A stretch of DNA of 10,433 bases, taken from the NCBI GenBank assembly GCA_946186725.1, contig CAMHOI010000026.1, positions 1 through 10,433 on the forward strand, read 5' to 3'. The translations under genes were made by a program, and so were the position numbers. Of this stretch, positions 1 to 5,953 are shown in pieces; the first letter of the stretch is position 1, and each line of letters starts with the position of its first letter. Source of the stretch: an uncultured Clostridia bacterium. Its GTDB lineage: Bacteria; Bacillota; Clostridia; Oscillospirales; Acutalibacteraceae. The notes beneath the pieces were generated by a model. The model did no database searches. It worked only from the letters and a program-made list of their open reading frames with translations, and was not told the origin of the DNA.

Positions 1-1
1 T

Positions 2-511
2 GAGAAGATGAAGGCTATGAACTGGCTGCTGGGCGAGCTGGACAAGGGCCGCGTCATCCCCGCCGTTCTTCTTGCGCCCCAGTGCCACGCCGAGACCTGG
101 TTCGATCTCTACACCGTGCTGTGCGAGTTTATCGAATCCGCCATCGCACGGGACGACGTGGATCCCGACCGCGTTTACCTGACCGGCGCCAGCATGGGCG
201 GCTACACCACCTGGCAGCTTTGCATTTCCCACCCCGAGTGGTTCGCCGCGGCCGTGCCCGTGTGCGGCGGCGGGATGTACTGGGAGGCGCACCGGCTCAA
301 GGACATCTCCATCTGGGCCTTCCACGGGGAAAAGGACGGCTGTGTCCTGCCCGAGGAAAGCGTCAAAATGGTCAACGCCATCAACCGGCTGGGCGGCAGC
401 GCCAAGCTGACCCTTTACCCCGACGTTGGTCACGGCGCCTGGGAGCCCGCCTTCGCCGACGACGAGATGTGGGCCTGGCTCTTCGCTCAGAAGAAGCAGC
501 GCGACGCCTGA
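2..511 (+). CDS. Alpha/beta-hydrolase esterase, COG4099/carboxylesterase-phospholipase-like (5' partial)
   Basis: A serine hydrolase of the alpha/beta fold, probably an esterase acting on small or carbohydrate-linked esters; the substrate cannot be read from the sequence. The frame is open from base 2, and the usual N-terminal strands with the oxyanion-hole HG segment are missing, so the gene begins before the window. The ATG at base 8 is probably internal. Counting from that ATG, the nucleophile elbow GASMGGY puts the catalytic Ser at 62. The acid is Asp110 in FHGEKDG and the base is His142 in VGHGAW. The family signature of a WxFHGxxD block followed by YPxxxH and a C-terminal WLFAQ is clear, and resembles the COG4099 'predicted peptidase' group, which also contains acetyl-xylan and feruloyl esterase-like enzymes. 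It ends 13 bases before a strong terminator, so it is the last gene of its transcript. No signal peptide can be judged because the N-terminus is absent. Confidence 0.88.
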   Translation, partial: EKMKAMNWLLGELDKGRVIPAVLLAPQCHAETWFDLYTVLCEFIESAIARDDVDPDRVYLTGASMGGYTTWQLCISHPEWFAAAVPVCGGGMYWEAHRLKDISIWAFHGEKDGCVLPEESVKMVNAINRLGGSAKLTLYPDVGHGAWEPAFADDEMWAWLFAQKKQRDA

Positions 512-524
512 CGTACCGATCCGA

Positions 525-571
525 GACGCCCCGCACGCAATTGCTTGCGTGCGGGGCGTCCTTTTGTTCTT
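525..571 (+). terminator. Rho-independent terminator of the esterase gene
   Basis: A perfect 16-bp stem (525-540 with 545-560) closes a four-base TTGC loop and is followed by a T-rich run at 562-571. It lies just after the esterase stop codon at 509-511. On the minus strand the stem is not followed by T residues, so it is a poor terminator for the convergent AraC gene, for which no clear terminator is seen. Confidence 0.93.
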
Positions 572-602
572 ACCGCGGATTTTGCGATCCCAAACCGGAG
601 GG

Positions 603-1361
603 CTAACGGGAATAGACGTAGCGGGATGGGGAGAGGCCGACCTGCCTGCGAAAGCAGGTGGAAAAGTATTTCTCGTCACGGAATCCGCACTTGAGCGCCG
701 TCTGTCCCACCGAGTAGAATCCGCTGGAAAGCAGCGACTTGGCTTTTCGGATGCGTGCGTCGGTCAGGTACCGCTTGGGCGAGGTCTGCCGGTGTTCGCG
801 GAAGAGGCGGCGCAGATATACCTCGCTGACCCCGACGTGGCGGGCCGCCTCGGTGACGGACAGCTCGGGGTCGTCCAGGTGCCCCTCCAAATATTCGATG
901 GCCCGGCGCAATATGGCCGGCATCCCGTCGTCCTGCTCCGCGCACTCCCCGTACAGTTCAGCGAAGAGAGCGTACAGCAGAGCACTGGCGCGGTAAAAGC
1001 GATCCATCCGCCCCGACGACCACATTTTGTGAATCTCGTAAAAGAGTCGTCCGATCTCCTCGGGCCGGCTGGTTACGAAACGCTCGACCCTCTCGCCGTC
1101 GTAGTTATCCACGTCGAGGTCGATGGCGATCAGGTGATCCTGTCCCGCTTCCCGGCGGTAGTCGACGTCGGGCGGAAAGAAGGATACCGTGTTGTCAGAC
1201 ATACGGATGCTTTCGTTTTTTGAATGAATGAAAGCGTCCGACCGGAACCGGAAGGACAGGGATGCGTAATGCCGCCCGCGCTCGTCAAATCGCACGTTTT
1301 TCTGCTGAAGATGGTAGGTCTCGATGATGCGGAACACCAGTTTCTGCTGTGTGAAGATCAT
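603..1361 (-). CDS. AraC-family transcriptional regulator
   Basis: A 252-aa cytoplasmic DNA-binding regulator. Residues about 15-100 look like an AraC-type cupin sensor domain (beta-rich, with a TVSFFPPDVDY segment). Residues about 150-250 form the double helix-turn-helix domain: first HTH at LSVTEAARHVGVSEVYLRRLF (about 167-187), second at VGQTALKCGFRDEKYFSTCF (about 218-237), then the conserved VGLSPSRY end. The open frame extends upstream to an ATG at 1610, but that start lies inside the divergent dehydratase gene. The ATG at 1359-1361 has a strong AAGGGAGGG site seven bases ahead (1369-1377) and gives a normal family length. It is transcribed divergently from the 1492-5903 catabolic operon, so it is most likely that operon's ligand-responsive activator and may also control itself. 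The ligand is probably the operon's sugar substrate or an intermediate; this is inference. Confidence 0.95.
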   Translation of the reverse strand: MIFTQQKLVFRIIETYHLQQKNVRFDERGRHYASLSFRFRSDAFIHSKNESIRMSDNTVSFFPPDVDYRREAGQDHLIAIDLDVDNYDGERVERFVTSRPEEIGRLFYEIHKMWSSGRMDRFYRASALLYALFAELYGECAEQDDGMPAILRRAIEYLEGHLDDPELSVTEAARHVGVSEVYLRRLFREHRQTSPKRYLTDARIRKAKSLLSSGFYSVGQTALKCGFRDEKYFSTCFRRQVGLSPSRYVYSR

Positions 1362-1380
1362 GTGCTTTCCCTCCCTTGTC

Positions 1381-1409
1381 AGTATGCGCGATTGGTTTCG
1401 TTTTGTCAA
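1381..1409 (-). promoter_or_regulatory. Sigma-A-type promoter of the AraC gene
   Basis: Read on the minus strand, a perfect TTGACA -35 (1404-1409) is followed after 17 bases by CATACT (1381-1386, four of six matches to TATAAT). The expected start near 1374 would fall at the edge of the Shine-Dalgarno sequence, giving a leader of only about 13 bases. Either the leader is really that short or the true start lies slightly upstream. Confidence 0.65.
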
Positions 1410-1414
1410 GGTTA

Positions 1415-1470
1415 TTCTGCCGTTTTTTCGGTTTACAGAACGGGGGAGCGGTGTTACAATGACGGCAGAA
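1415..1470. repeat. 9-bp perfect inverted repeat framing the operon promoter
   Basis: TTCTGCCGT at 1415-1423 is exactly inverted as ACGGCAGAA at 1462-1470, 38 bases apart. The left arm ends eight bases before the -35 box of the rightward promoter. The right arm starts two bases after the -10 box and covers the expected transcription start. The placement suggests a pair of protein-binding half sites for the divergent AraC regulator or another factor. A chance repeat is possible but unlikely at this length in so short a gap. Confidence 0.45.
1432..1460 (+). promoter_or_regulatory. Sigma-A-type promoter of the four-gene catabolic operon
   Basis: TTTACA (1432-1437) and TACAAT (1455-1460) are spaced by exactly 17 bases, each one mismatch from consensus. 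Transcription should start near 1467, leaving a leader of about 25 bases to the GTG start. The two divergent -35 boxes (1404-1409 and 1432-1437) are only 22 bases apart, so one bound regulator could touch both promoters. Confidence 0.85.
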
Positions 1471-1475
1471 ATCAG

Positions 1476-1483
1476 AAAAGGAG
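1476..1483 (+). promoter_or_regulatory. Ribosome binding site fixing the GTG start of the dehydratase gene
   Basis: AAAAGGAG lies eight bases before GTG 1492-1494. The in-frame ATG at 1459 overlaps the promoter -10 box and could not be on the transcript, so the GTG is the supported start. Confidence 0.85.
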
Positions 1484-1491
1484 TGTTCATC

Positions 1492-2835
1492 GTGAGCTTT
1501 TCCACTTCCTCCAGCCCTTCCGATCTGAAGATCACCGACCTGCGCGTTATCGACATCGACGGTGCCCCCAAGCGCTGCACCATCCTGCGCATTGACACCA
1601 ACCAGGGCATCTCCGGCTACGGCGAGGTGCGCGACGCTTCCTCCAAGACCTACGCTTTGATGCTTAAGAGCCGCCTGCTCGGCGAGAATCCCTGCAACGT
1701 CGACCGTCTCTTCCGCAAGATCAAGCAGTTCGGCGGCCCCTCCCGCCAGGCCGGCGGTGTCTGCGGCGTGGAGATCGCGCTGTGGGACCTCGCCGGCAAG
1801 GCGTACGGTGTGCCGCTCTATCAGCTTCTGGGCGGCAAATTCCGGGACAAGGTGCGCGTCTATTGCGACACCGACGTCGACGGCAAGCACACCGGTCACG
1901 ATATGGGTCTGGCCCTCAAGAAGCGCATGGAAATGGGCTTCACCTTCCTCAAAATGGATCTGGGCATCGGCCTGCTTATTGACGAGCCGGGCACCCTGAC
2001 CGCCCCTCTCGGCTTTATCGAGGAGATGAAGCAGAACGCCTCCCATATCCTCAACGTCCAGGGCGGCTCCGTCACCGCTGACATGGTGCGCCGCCAGAAG
2101 AGCTACGACATCGTCACCACCGCCCATCCCTTCACCGGCATCCATTTGACGGAGAAGGGGCTGGATTTCCTTGAGAATTACGTCAAAGAGGTGCGCGACG
2201 TCATCGGCTACGACGTTCCGCTCGCCATTGACCACTTCGGTCACATCTGTGTGGAGGACTGCATCCGCTTCGCCCGCCGCATGGAGCCCTACAACCTCGC
2301 CTGGATCGAGGACATGATCCCCTGGATGTACACCGACCAGTACGTCCGCCTTCGCAACAGCACCACCGTTCCCGTCTGTACCGGCGAGGACATCTACCTC
2401 AAGGAGGGCTTTGAGACCCTCATGAAGGCCGGCGGCGTGTCGGTCATCCACCCCGACATCCTTACCTGCGGCGGCGCGTTGGAGCTCAAGAAGATCGGCG
2501 ACATGGCCGACGAGCTGGGCGTCGCGGTCGCCATCCACATGGCCGAGAGCCCCGTCGCCTGTCTGGCCGCCGTTCACGCTGCCGCGGCGCTGCACAACGT
2601 TCTTGCGCTGGAGTTCCACTCGGTCGACGTGCCCTGGTGGGGCGATATGGTCACCGGGGTGCCCAACCCCCTCTTCGAGAACGGGTTCATCACCGTGCCT
2701 GAGAAGCCCGGTCTCGGCTTCGACGGCCTTAACGAAGAAGTTCTCAAGGCCCACATCAATCCCGATATCCCCGGCTGGTTTGAGGCGACCGAGCAATGGA
2801 ACAGCGAGTTTTCCAACGACCGCATCTGGAGCTGA
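1492..2835 (+). CDS. Enolase-superfamily (mandelate racemase/muconate-lactonizing type) sugar-acid dehydratase-like protein
   Basis: A 447-aa cytoplasmic Mg-dependent enzyme that would abstract the proton alpha to a carboxylate; in this family the usual outcome is dehydration of a sugar acid to a 2-keto-3-deoxy acid, less often racemisation. The N-terminal capping domain spans about 12-130 and the barrel follows. All expected active-site residues can be placed: the KxD acid/base motif LKMD (Lys154, Asp156), metal ligands Asp247 (AIDHFGH), Glu273 (WIED) and Glu299 (TGED), the Asp322-His349 dyad (HPDI, IHMAES) and Glu374 (EFHS). About 90 residues separate the KxD motif from the first metal ligand, against about 30 in mandelate racemase, so roughly 60 residues are inserted in the barrel. 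That insert and the PWW segment near 381 resemble a subfamily usually annotated only as mandelate racemase/muconate-lactonizing protein. It is the first gene of the operon, started at GTG from a strong RBS. The substrate is unknown. Confidence 0.9.
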   Translation: MSFSTSSSPSDLKITDLRVIDIDGAPKRCTILRIDTNQGISGYGEVRDASSKTYALMLKSRLLGENPCNVDRLFRKIKQFGGPSRQAGGVCGVEIALWDLAGKAYGVPLYQLLGGKFRDKVRVYCDTDVDGKHTGHDMGLALKKRMEMGFTFLKMDLGIGLLIDEPGTLTAPLGFIEEMKQNASHILNVQGGSVTADMVRRQKSYDIVTTAHPFTGIHLTEKGLDFLENYVKEVRDVIGYDVPLAIDHFGHICVEDCIRFARRMEPYNLAWIEDMIPWMYTDQYVRLRNSTTVPVCTGEDIYLKEGFETLMKAGGVSVIHPDILTCGGALELKKIGDMADELGVAVAIHMAESPVACLAAVHAAAALHNVLALEFHSVDVPWWGDMVTGVPNPLFENGFITVPEKPGLGFDGLNEEVLKAHINPDIPGWFEATEQWNSEFSNDRIWS

Positions 2836-2871
2836 TGTCATCCGTGTGTGCCGGAAGAGAGGAGACCGATT

Positions 2872-3786
2872 ATGCATTTTAATGACAGAGACAGCATCCT
2901 TGCATTGACCCGGGAGTGGAAGGGGGAACGTCTGCCCGACGGCCGTCCCAAGGTGCCGGACAAGCATCTCGACGCCCTCTACGGCATGACCCTCGAGGAG
3001 GTCTGGAAGCCCATTTTCCTGCTCGGCTACGAGCACCAGTTTGTCGGCGGCGGCCTCGCTCCGCTGACTCCTCTTCACGACGACGGCCGCAAGCTGATCG
3101 GTCGCGCCGTCACCTGCGCGTATTGCCCCACCCGTCCCGACCTCCACGCGGAGATGTTCCGCCGGGGCGCCGAGGACGGTCGCCAGGGCAACTACAATCA
3201 GTGGGTCATCGACAATCTTTATGAGCGGGACGTCGTGGTCTGCGATATGTACAACAAGATCTACAAGGGCACCTTCCTTGGCGGCAACCTGACGACTGCC
3301 CTGCAGAAGCACACCAAGACCGGCGGCGCCGTCATCTGGGGCGGTATCCGCGACGTCGAGCAGATGAAGAAGGTCCCCGACGTGCAGGTCTACTACCGCG
3401 GGATCGATCCCACCCCCATCCGCGAGTTCGTCATGAAGAGCTATAACGACGTCACCAACTTCGGTGGTGCGGTCTGCCTGCCCGGCGACGTGGTCTTCGG
3501 CGCGGGCGGCGGCGTGCTGTTTATCCCCGCCCACCTGGTTGCCGACGTGGTCGAAGGCGCCGCCAAGACCCACGTCAAGGACGACTTCGGCTTCGAGATG
3601 ATCGGCCAGGGCAAGTTCACCACCGCCCAGATCGACAAGAACACCTGGTCGGAGGAAATGCTCGATATGCTCGTCGAGTGGATCCGCACCGACCCCCGCG
3701 GGGAGGAGTACCGCGACCTCGACTGGTCCAAGGAGTACGACCTGGCCCGCAACGGCGATCCCGACGATACCCAGACCGCTTTGTAA
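2872..3786 (+). CDS. Long RraA-like protein (HMG/CHA aldolase-type fold), putative pyruvate-forming aldolase
   Basis: A 304-aa cytoplasmic protein of the RraA/'dimethylmenaquinone methyltransferase-like' fold. Relatives with proven activity are metal-dependent class II aldolases that cleave 4-hydroxy-2-oxo acids to pyruvate; the RNase E-inhibitor role belongs to the short proteobacterial RraA. The core runs from about 45 to 245. It holds GGNLTTALQKH (137-147), the GxRD metal/substrate site VIWGGIRD (Arg160, Asp161), VYYRGIDPTP (173-182) and LPGDVVFGAGGGV (203-215). At 304 aa it is much longer than classical RraA (about 160-230), with extra N- and C-terminal segments. The chosen ATG has GAGAGGAGA (2857-2865) seven bases ahead; an in-frame GTG at 2848 lies upstream of that site and is less likely. 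It follows the dehydratase by 36 bases, fitting use of the dehydratase product. Aldolase activity is inferred, not shown by the sequence. Confidence 0.88.
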   Translation: MHFNDRDSILALTREWKGERLPDGRPKVPDKHLDALYGMTLEEVWKPIFLLGYEHQFVGGGLAPLTPLHDDGRKLIGRAVTCAYCPTRPDLHAEMFRRGAEDGRQGNYNQWVIDNLYERDVVVCDMYNKIYKGTFLGGNLTTALQKHTKTGGAVIWGGIRDVEQMKKVPDVQVYYRGIDPTPIREFVMKSYNDVTNFGGAVCLPGDVVFGAGGGVLFIPAHLVADVVEGAAKTHVKDDFGFEMIGQGKFTTAQIDKNTWSEEMLDMLVEWIRTDPRGEEYRDLDWSKEYDLARNGDPDDTQTAL

Positions 3787-3798
3787 GGGGGAACGATC

Positions 3799-5178
3799 AT
3801 GTCTGTCATTCAGGAGTACCGCGATCTGTATATGAAGGCCTATCTCGCCCGCAAGGACGAATTTGACGCCCGCATTGCCTCGGGCATCGAGCAGAACCGC
3901 AAGGGCGACTGCCGCCTGCGCCTGACCGACGTCGACGGCAAGCCCCTGGCCGGAAAGACCGTGCGCGTCACCCAGAAGACCCACGATTTCAAGTACGGCG
4001 CCAACATTTTTCTGCTCGACGAGTTTCCCGACGAGGCGCGCAACGCCGAGTACCGCCGCGCCTTCAAGGAATACTTCAACCTCGCCACCGTGCCCTTCTA
4101 CTGGAACAGTCTGGAGCCCGAGCGGGGCAAGCCGCGCTATGCCGCCGACAGCCCCAAGATCTACCGCCGTCCCGCCCCCGACCTCTGCGTCGACTACTGC
4201 AAGGAGAGCGGCATCGAAGCCAAGCTGCACTGCCTCTGCTATGAGAAGTTCAACCCCGCCTGGATCCGCGGTCTCCCCCGCGAGGAGACCTGGGCGCTTT
4301 ACGAGAAGCGCTTTGCGGAGATCGCCGAGCGGTACGCCGGGAAGTTGATGGAGTTTGAGGTCATCAACGAGATGCGCTGGGCTGACTCGTGGCGCTCGAC
4401 CTGCTCCTCCGTCACCTTTGAAAAGGGCTTCGTCGAGCGCGCGTTTGAGTTGGCTGATCGGTATTTCCCCGGTGAAACGCTGGTCATCAACGAGGGCAAT
4501 CCGTTGCCCGACGCCGCGAGCAAGGGCTATTTCGACGCCTATTACGTTGTGATCCAGAATTTGCTCGCTCGTGGCTATCGCATCGACAAGATCGGGTTAC
4601 AGAACCATCTTTTTGTCGGTGCGACCGCCGACACGCCCGAGAAGTACGAGGCGAGCGTCCGCAATTCGGGCAACGTCCGGCTTAACGATCCCGGGATGTA
4701 CTTCGCCGGCCTGGATGTTTACGCTGCCTTTGGCCTCCCGCTGGAGATCACCGAGGTCACTGTCCCCACCTTCGGGGAAGGGGAGGAGGCCGAGCAGCTT
4801 CAGGCGGATATGCTCCGGCTGTGGTATTCGGTCTGGTTCTCTCATCCGCTGGTCAACACCGTCGTCTACTGGAACACCGCCGACGGGACTGCCTTTGTGG
4901 AAGATCAGCAGAAATGGACCTGGAATGAGAACAACGTGTGCGGCGGCCTCTTCCATAACGATATGACGCCCAAGCTGTCCGCCCGGGCGCTCCACGACCT
5001 CTTCCATAAGGAATGGCATACCGACCTGACCCTCACCGCCGACGAGAACGGCGTCGTCCGTTTCCGCGGCTTTTACGGCGACTACGAGGCCGCTGTCGAC
5101 GGGGAGACTCTTCCCTTTGGCCTGCACACCGGGCAGGATAACGCAGCCACCCTTACGAAAGGAAGCGAAAACGCATGA
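3799..5178 (+). CDS. GH10-like glycoside hydrolase, apparently cytoplasmic
   Basis: A 459-aa retaining glycoside hydrolase of the GH10 (XynA, COG3693) type. An N-terminal beta segment (about 38-62) leads into the barrel. The general acid/base is Glu191 (FEVINE) and the nucleophile Glu319 (EITEV); QNH (268-270), His144 and Trp358 (YWNTADG) match GH10 subsite positions. The C-terminal part from about 407 (TLTADENGVVRFRGFYGDYE) is a small beta domain common after GH10 modules. The stretch that normally carries the ENxxK motif reads VPFYWNSLEP, and the usual TLVWH reads CLCYEKF, so binding at the sugar subsites should differ from true xylanases. No signal peptide is seen, so it probably works on imported oligosaccharides or glycosides. 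The ATG follows the previous stop by 12 bases, with AAGGGGGA (3785-3792) as RBS partly overlapping that stop. Its TGA overlaps the ATG of the next gene. Fold and catalysis are secure; activity on xylan is not. Confidence 0.9.
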   Translation: MSVIQEYRDLYMKAYLARKDEFDARIASGIEQNRKGDCRLRLTDVDGKPLAGKTVRVTQKTHDFKYGANIFLLDEFPDEARNAEYRRAFKEYFNLATVPFYWNSLEPERGKPRYAADSPKIYRRPAPDLCVDYCKESGIEAKLHCLCYEKFNPAWIRGLPREETWALYEKRFAEIAERYAGKLMEFEVINEMRWADSWRSTCSSVTFEKGFVERAFELADRYFPGETLVINEGNPLPDAASKGYFDAYYVVIQNLLARGYRIDKIGLQNHLFVGATADTPEKYEASVRNSGNVRLNDPGMYFAGLDVYAAFGLPLEITEVTVPTFGEGEEAEQLQADMLRLWYSVWFSHPLVNTVVYWNTADGTAFVEDQQKWTWNENNVCGGLFHNDMTPKLSARALHDLFHKEWHTDLTLTADENGVVRFRGFYGDYEAAVDGETLPFGLHTGQDNAATLTKGSENA

Positions 5179-5903
5179 AACGCGCTTTAGTCACCGGTTC
5201 CTCCCGCGGGATCGGCCGTGCCGTCGCTCTCGGGCTGGCCGGGGACGGGTTTGAAGTGCTCGTCCATTGTGCCGGCCGCCGCGACGCCGCCGAAGCGACG
5301 AGGGACGCGATCCTCGCCGACGGAGGGAAGGCGAGCGTGCTGCAGGCCGACCTGTGCGATCTCTCGCAGACCGCGCGGCTCGCCCGCGAAATGGGCGAGG
5401 TGGACGTCCTTGTCCTCAACGCCTCTCTGCAGATCAAAAAGCCCTGGCAGACCATCACCGTCGAGGACGCCGAGCAGCAGCTCAACTGTAACTTCGTCTC
5501 TTCCATGCTTCTCATCCAGGCAGCCGTCGACCACATGCGGGCGCAGAAATGGGGCCGCATCGTCACCATCGGCTCGGTGCAGGAGCGCAAGCCCCATCCC
5601 GATATGCTGGTTTACTCGGCCTCCAAGGCGGCTCAGACCAACATGGTGCAGTCCCTCTCCCTTCAACTGGCCAAGGACGGCGTCACCGTCAACAACGTCG
5701 CGCCGGGCGTCATCGCCACCGACCGCAACGTTGAGGCCCTTTCCGACGAGGCCTACGCCAAAAAGGTCATGGACTCCATTCCCGTCGGCTTCTACGGTTT
5801 GCCCGAAGACTGCGTGGGGCTGGTCCGCCTCCTTTGCTCCGAGGAGGGCCGTTACATCACCGGCCAGTCCCTTTACGTGGACGGCGGCAAGAGCGTGCAG
5901 TAA
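5175..5903 (+). CDS. Short-chain dehydrogenase/reductase (FabG-like classical SDR)
   Basis: A 242-aa cytoplasmic NAD(P)-dependent oxidoreductase. The cofactor loop TGSSRGIG (7-14), Asn82 in the NNAG-equivalent LNAS, Asn106, Ser134 (TIGS) and the YSASK motif (Tyr147, Lys151) form a complete classical SDR set, with the conserved PG at 177-178 and C-terminal YVDGG. Arg35-Arg36 at the end of the second strand suggests a preference for NADP(H), by analogy with other family members. It resembles FabG/KduD-type enzymes, but its position as last gene of a sugar-acid operon points to a sugar, lactone or keto-sugar-acid substrate rather than fatty acid synthesis. The ATG overlaps the stop of the GH10-like gene in an ATGA, with an AAAGGAAG site at 5158-5165, so translation is probably coupled. 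The transcript ends at the strong terminator just downstream. The direction of reaction and the substrate are unknown. Confidence 0.93.
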   Translation: MKRALVTGSSRGIGRAVALGLAGDGFEVLVHCAGRRDAAEATRDAILADGGKASVLQADLCDLSQTARLAREMGEVDVLVLNASLQIKKPWQTITVEDAEQQLNCNFVSSMLLIQAAVDHMRAQKWGRIVTIGSVQERKPHPDMLVYSASKAAQTNMVQSLSLQLAKDGVTVNNVAPGVIATDRNVEALSDEAYAKKVMDSIPVGFYGLPEDCVGLVRLLCSEEGRYITGQSLYVDGGKSVQ

Positions 5904-5907
5904 GCTC

Positions 5908-5951
5908 GCCAACAAAAAAGACCCGACAGCCGTCGGGTCTTTTTTGTTGGC
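5908..5951. terminator. Bidirectional rho-independent terminator between SDR and ABC exporter genes
   Basis: A perfect 20-bp stem (5908-5927 with 5932-5951) surrounds a four-base loop. Each arm carries a run of six A or T on its outer side, so a GC-rich core followed by a U tract forms on both strands. It sits 4 bases after the SDR stop and 2 bases after the convergent ABC gene's stop, ending both units. Confidence 0.96.
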
Positions 5952-5953
5952 GT

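Noticed and set aside
426..1223. A 265-codon plus-strand frame opposite the AraC gene
   Set aside because: It begins inside the esterase gene, crosses its terminator and lacks a ribosome binding site; the minus-strand AraC helix-turn-helix motifs are unambiguous.
1459..1461. ATG as alternative start of the dehydratase gene
   Set aside because: It overlaps the TACAAT box at 1455-1460 and has no ribosome binding site; GTG 1492 follows AAAAGGAG at correct spacing.
1362..1491. Possible riboswitch or attenuator in the divergent gap
   Set aside because: The predicted leader of the operon is only about 25 bases, and that of the AraC gene about 13, too short for a structured RNA element.
1362..1610. 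N-terminal extension of the AraC protein up to an ATG at 1610
   Set aside because: The extra 83 codons run antisense through the dehydratase start and both promoters. The shorter form has a strong ribosome binding site and usual family length.
1285..4230. A 981-codon open frame on the minus strand across the dehydratase, RraA-like and part of the GH10-like gene
   Set aside because: It is antisense to three well-supported genes and runs through their promoter. Its product is low-complexity, rich in G, V, L, H, A and D, with no family motifs. The strong C/G third-position bias of the sense genes removes the codons that would create stops in this frame.
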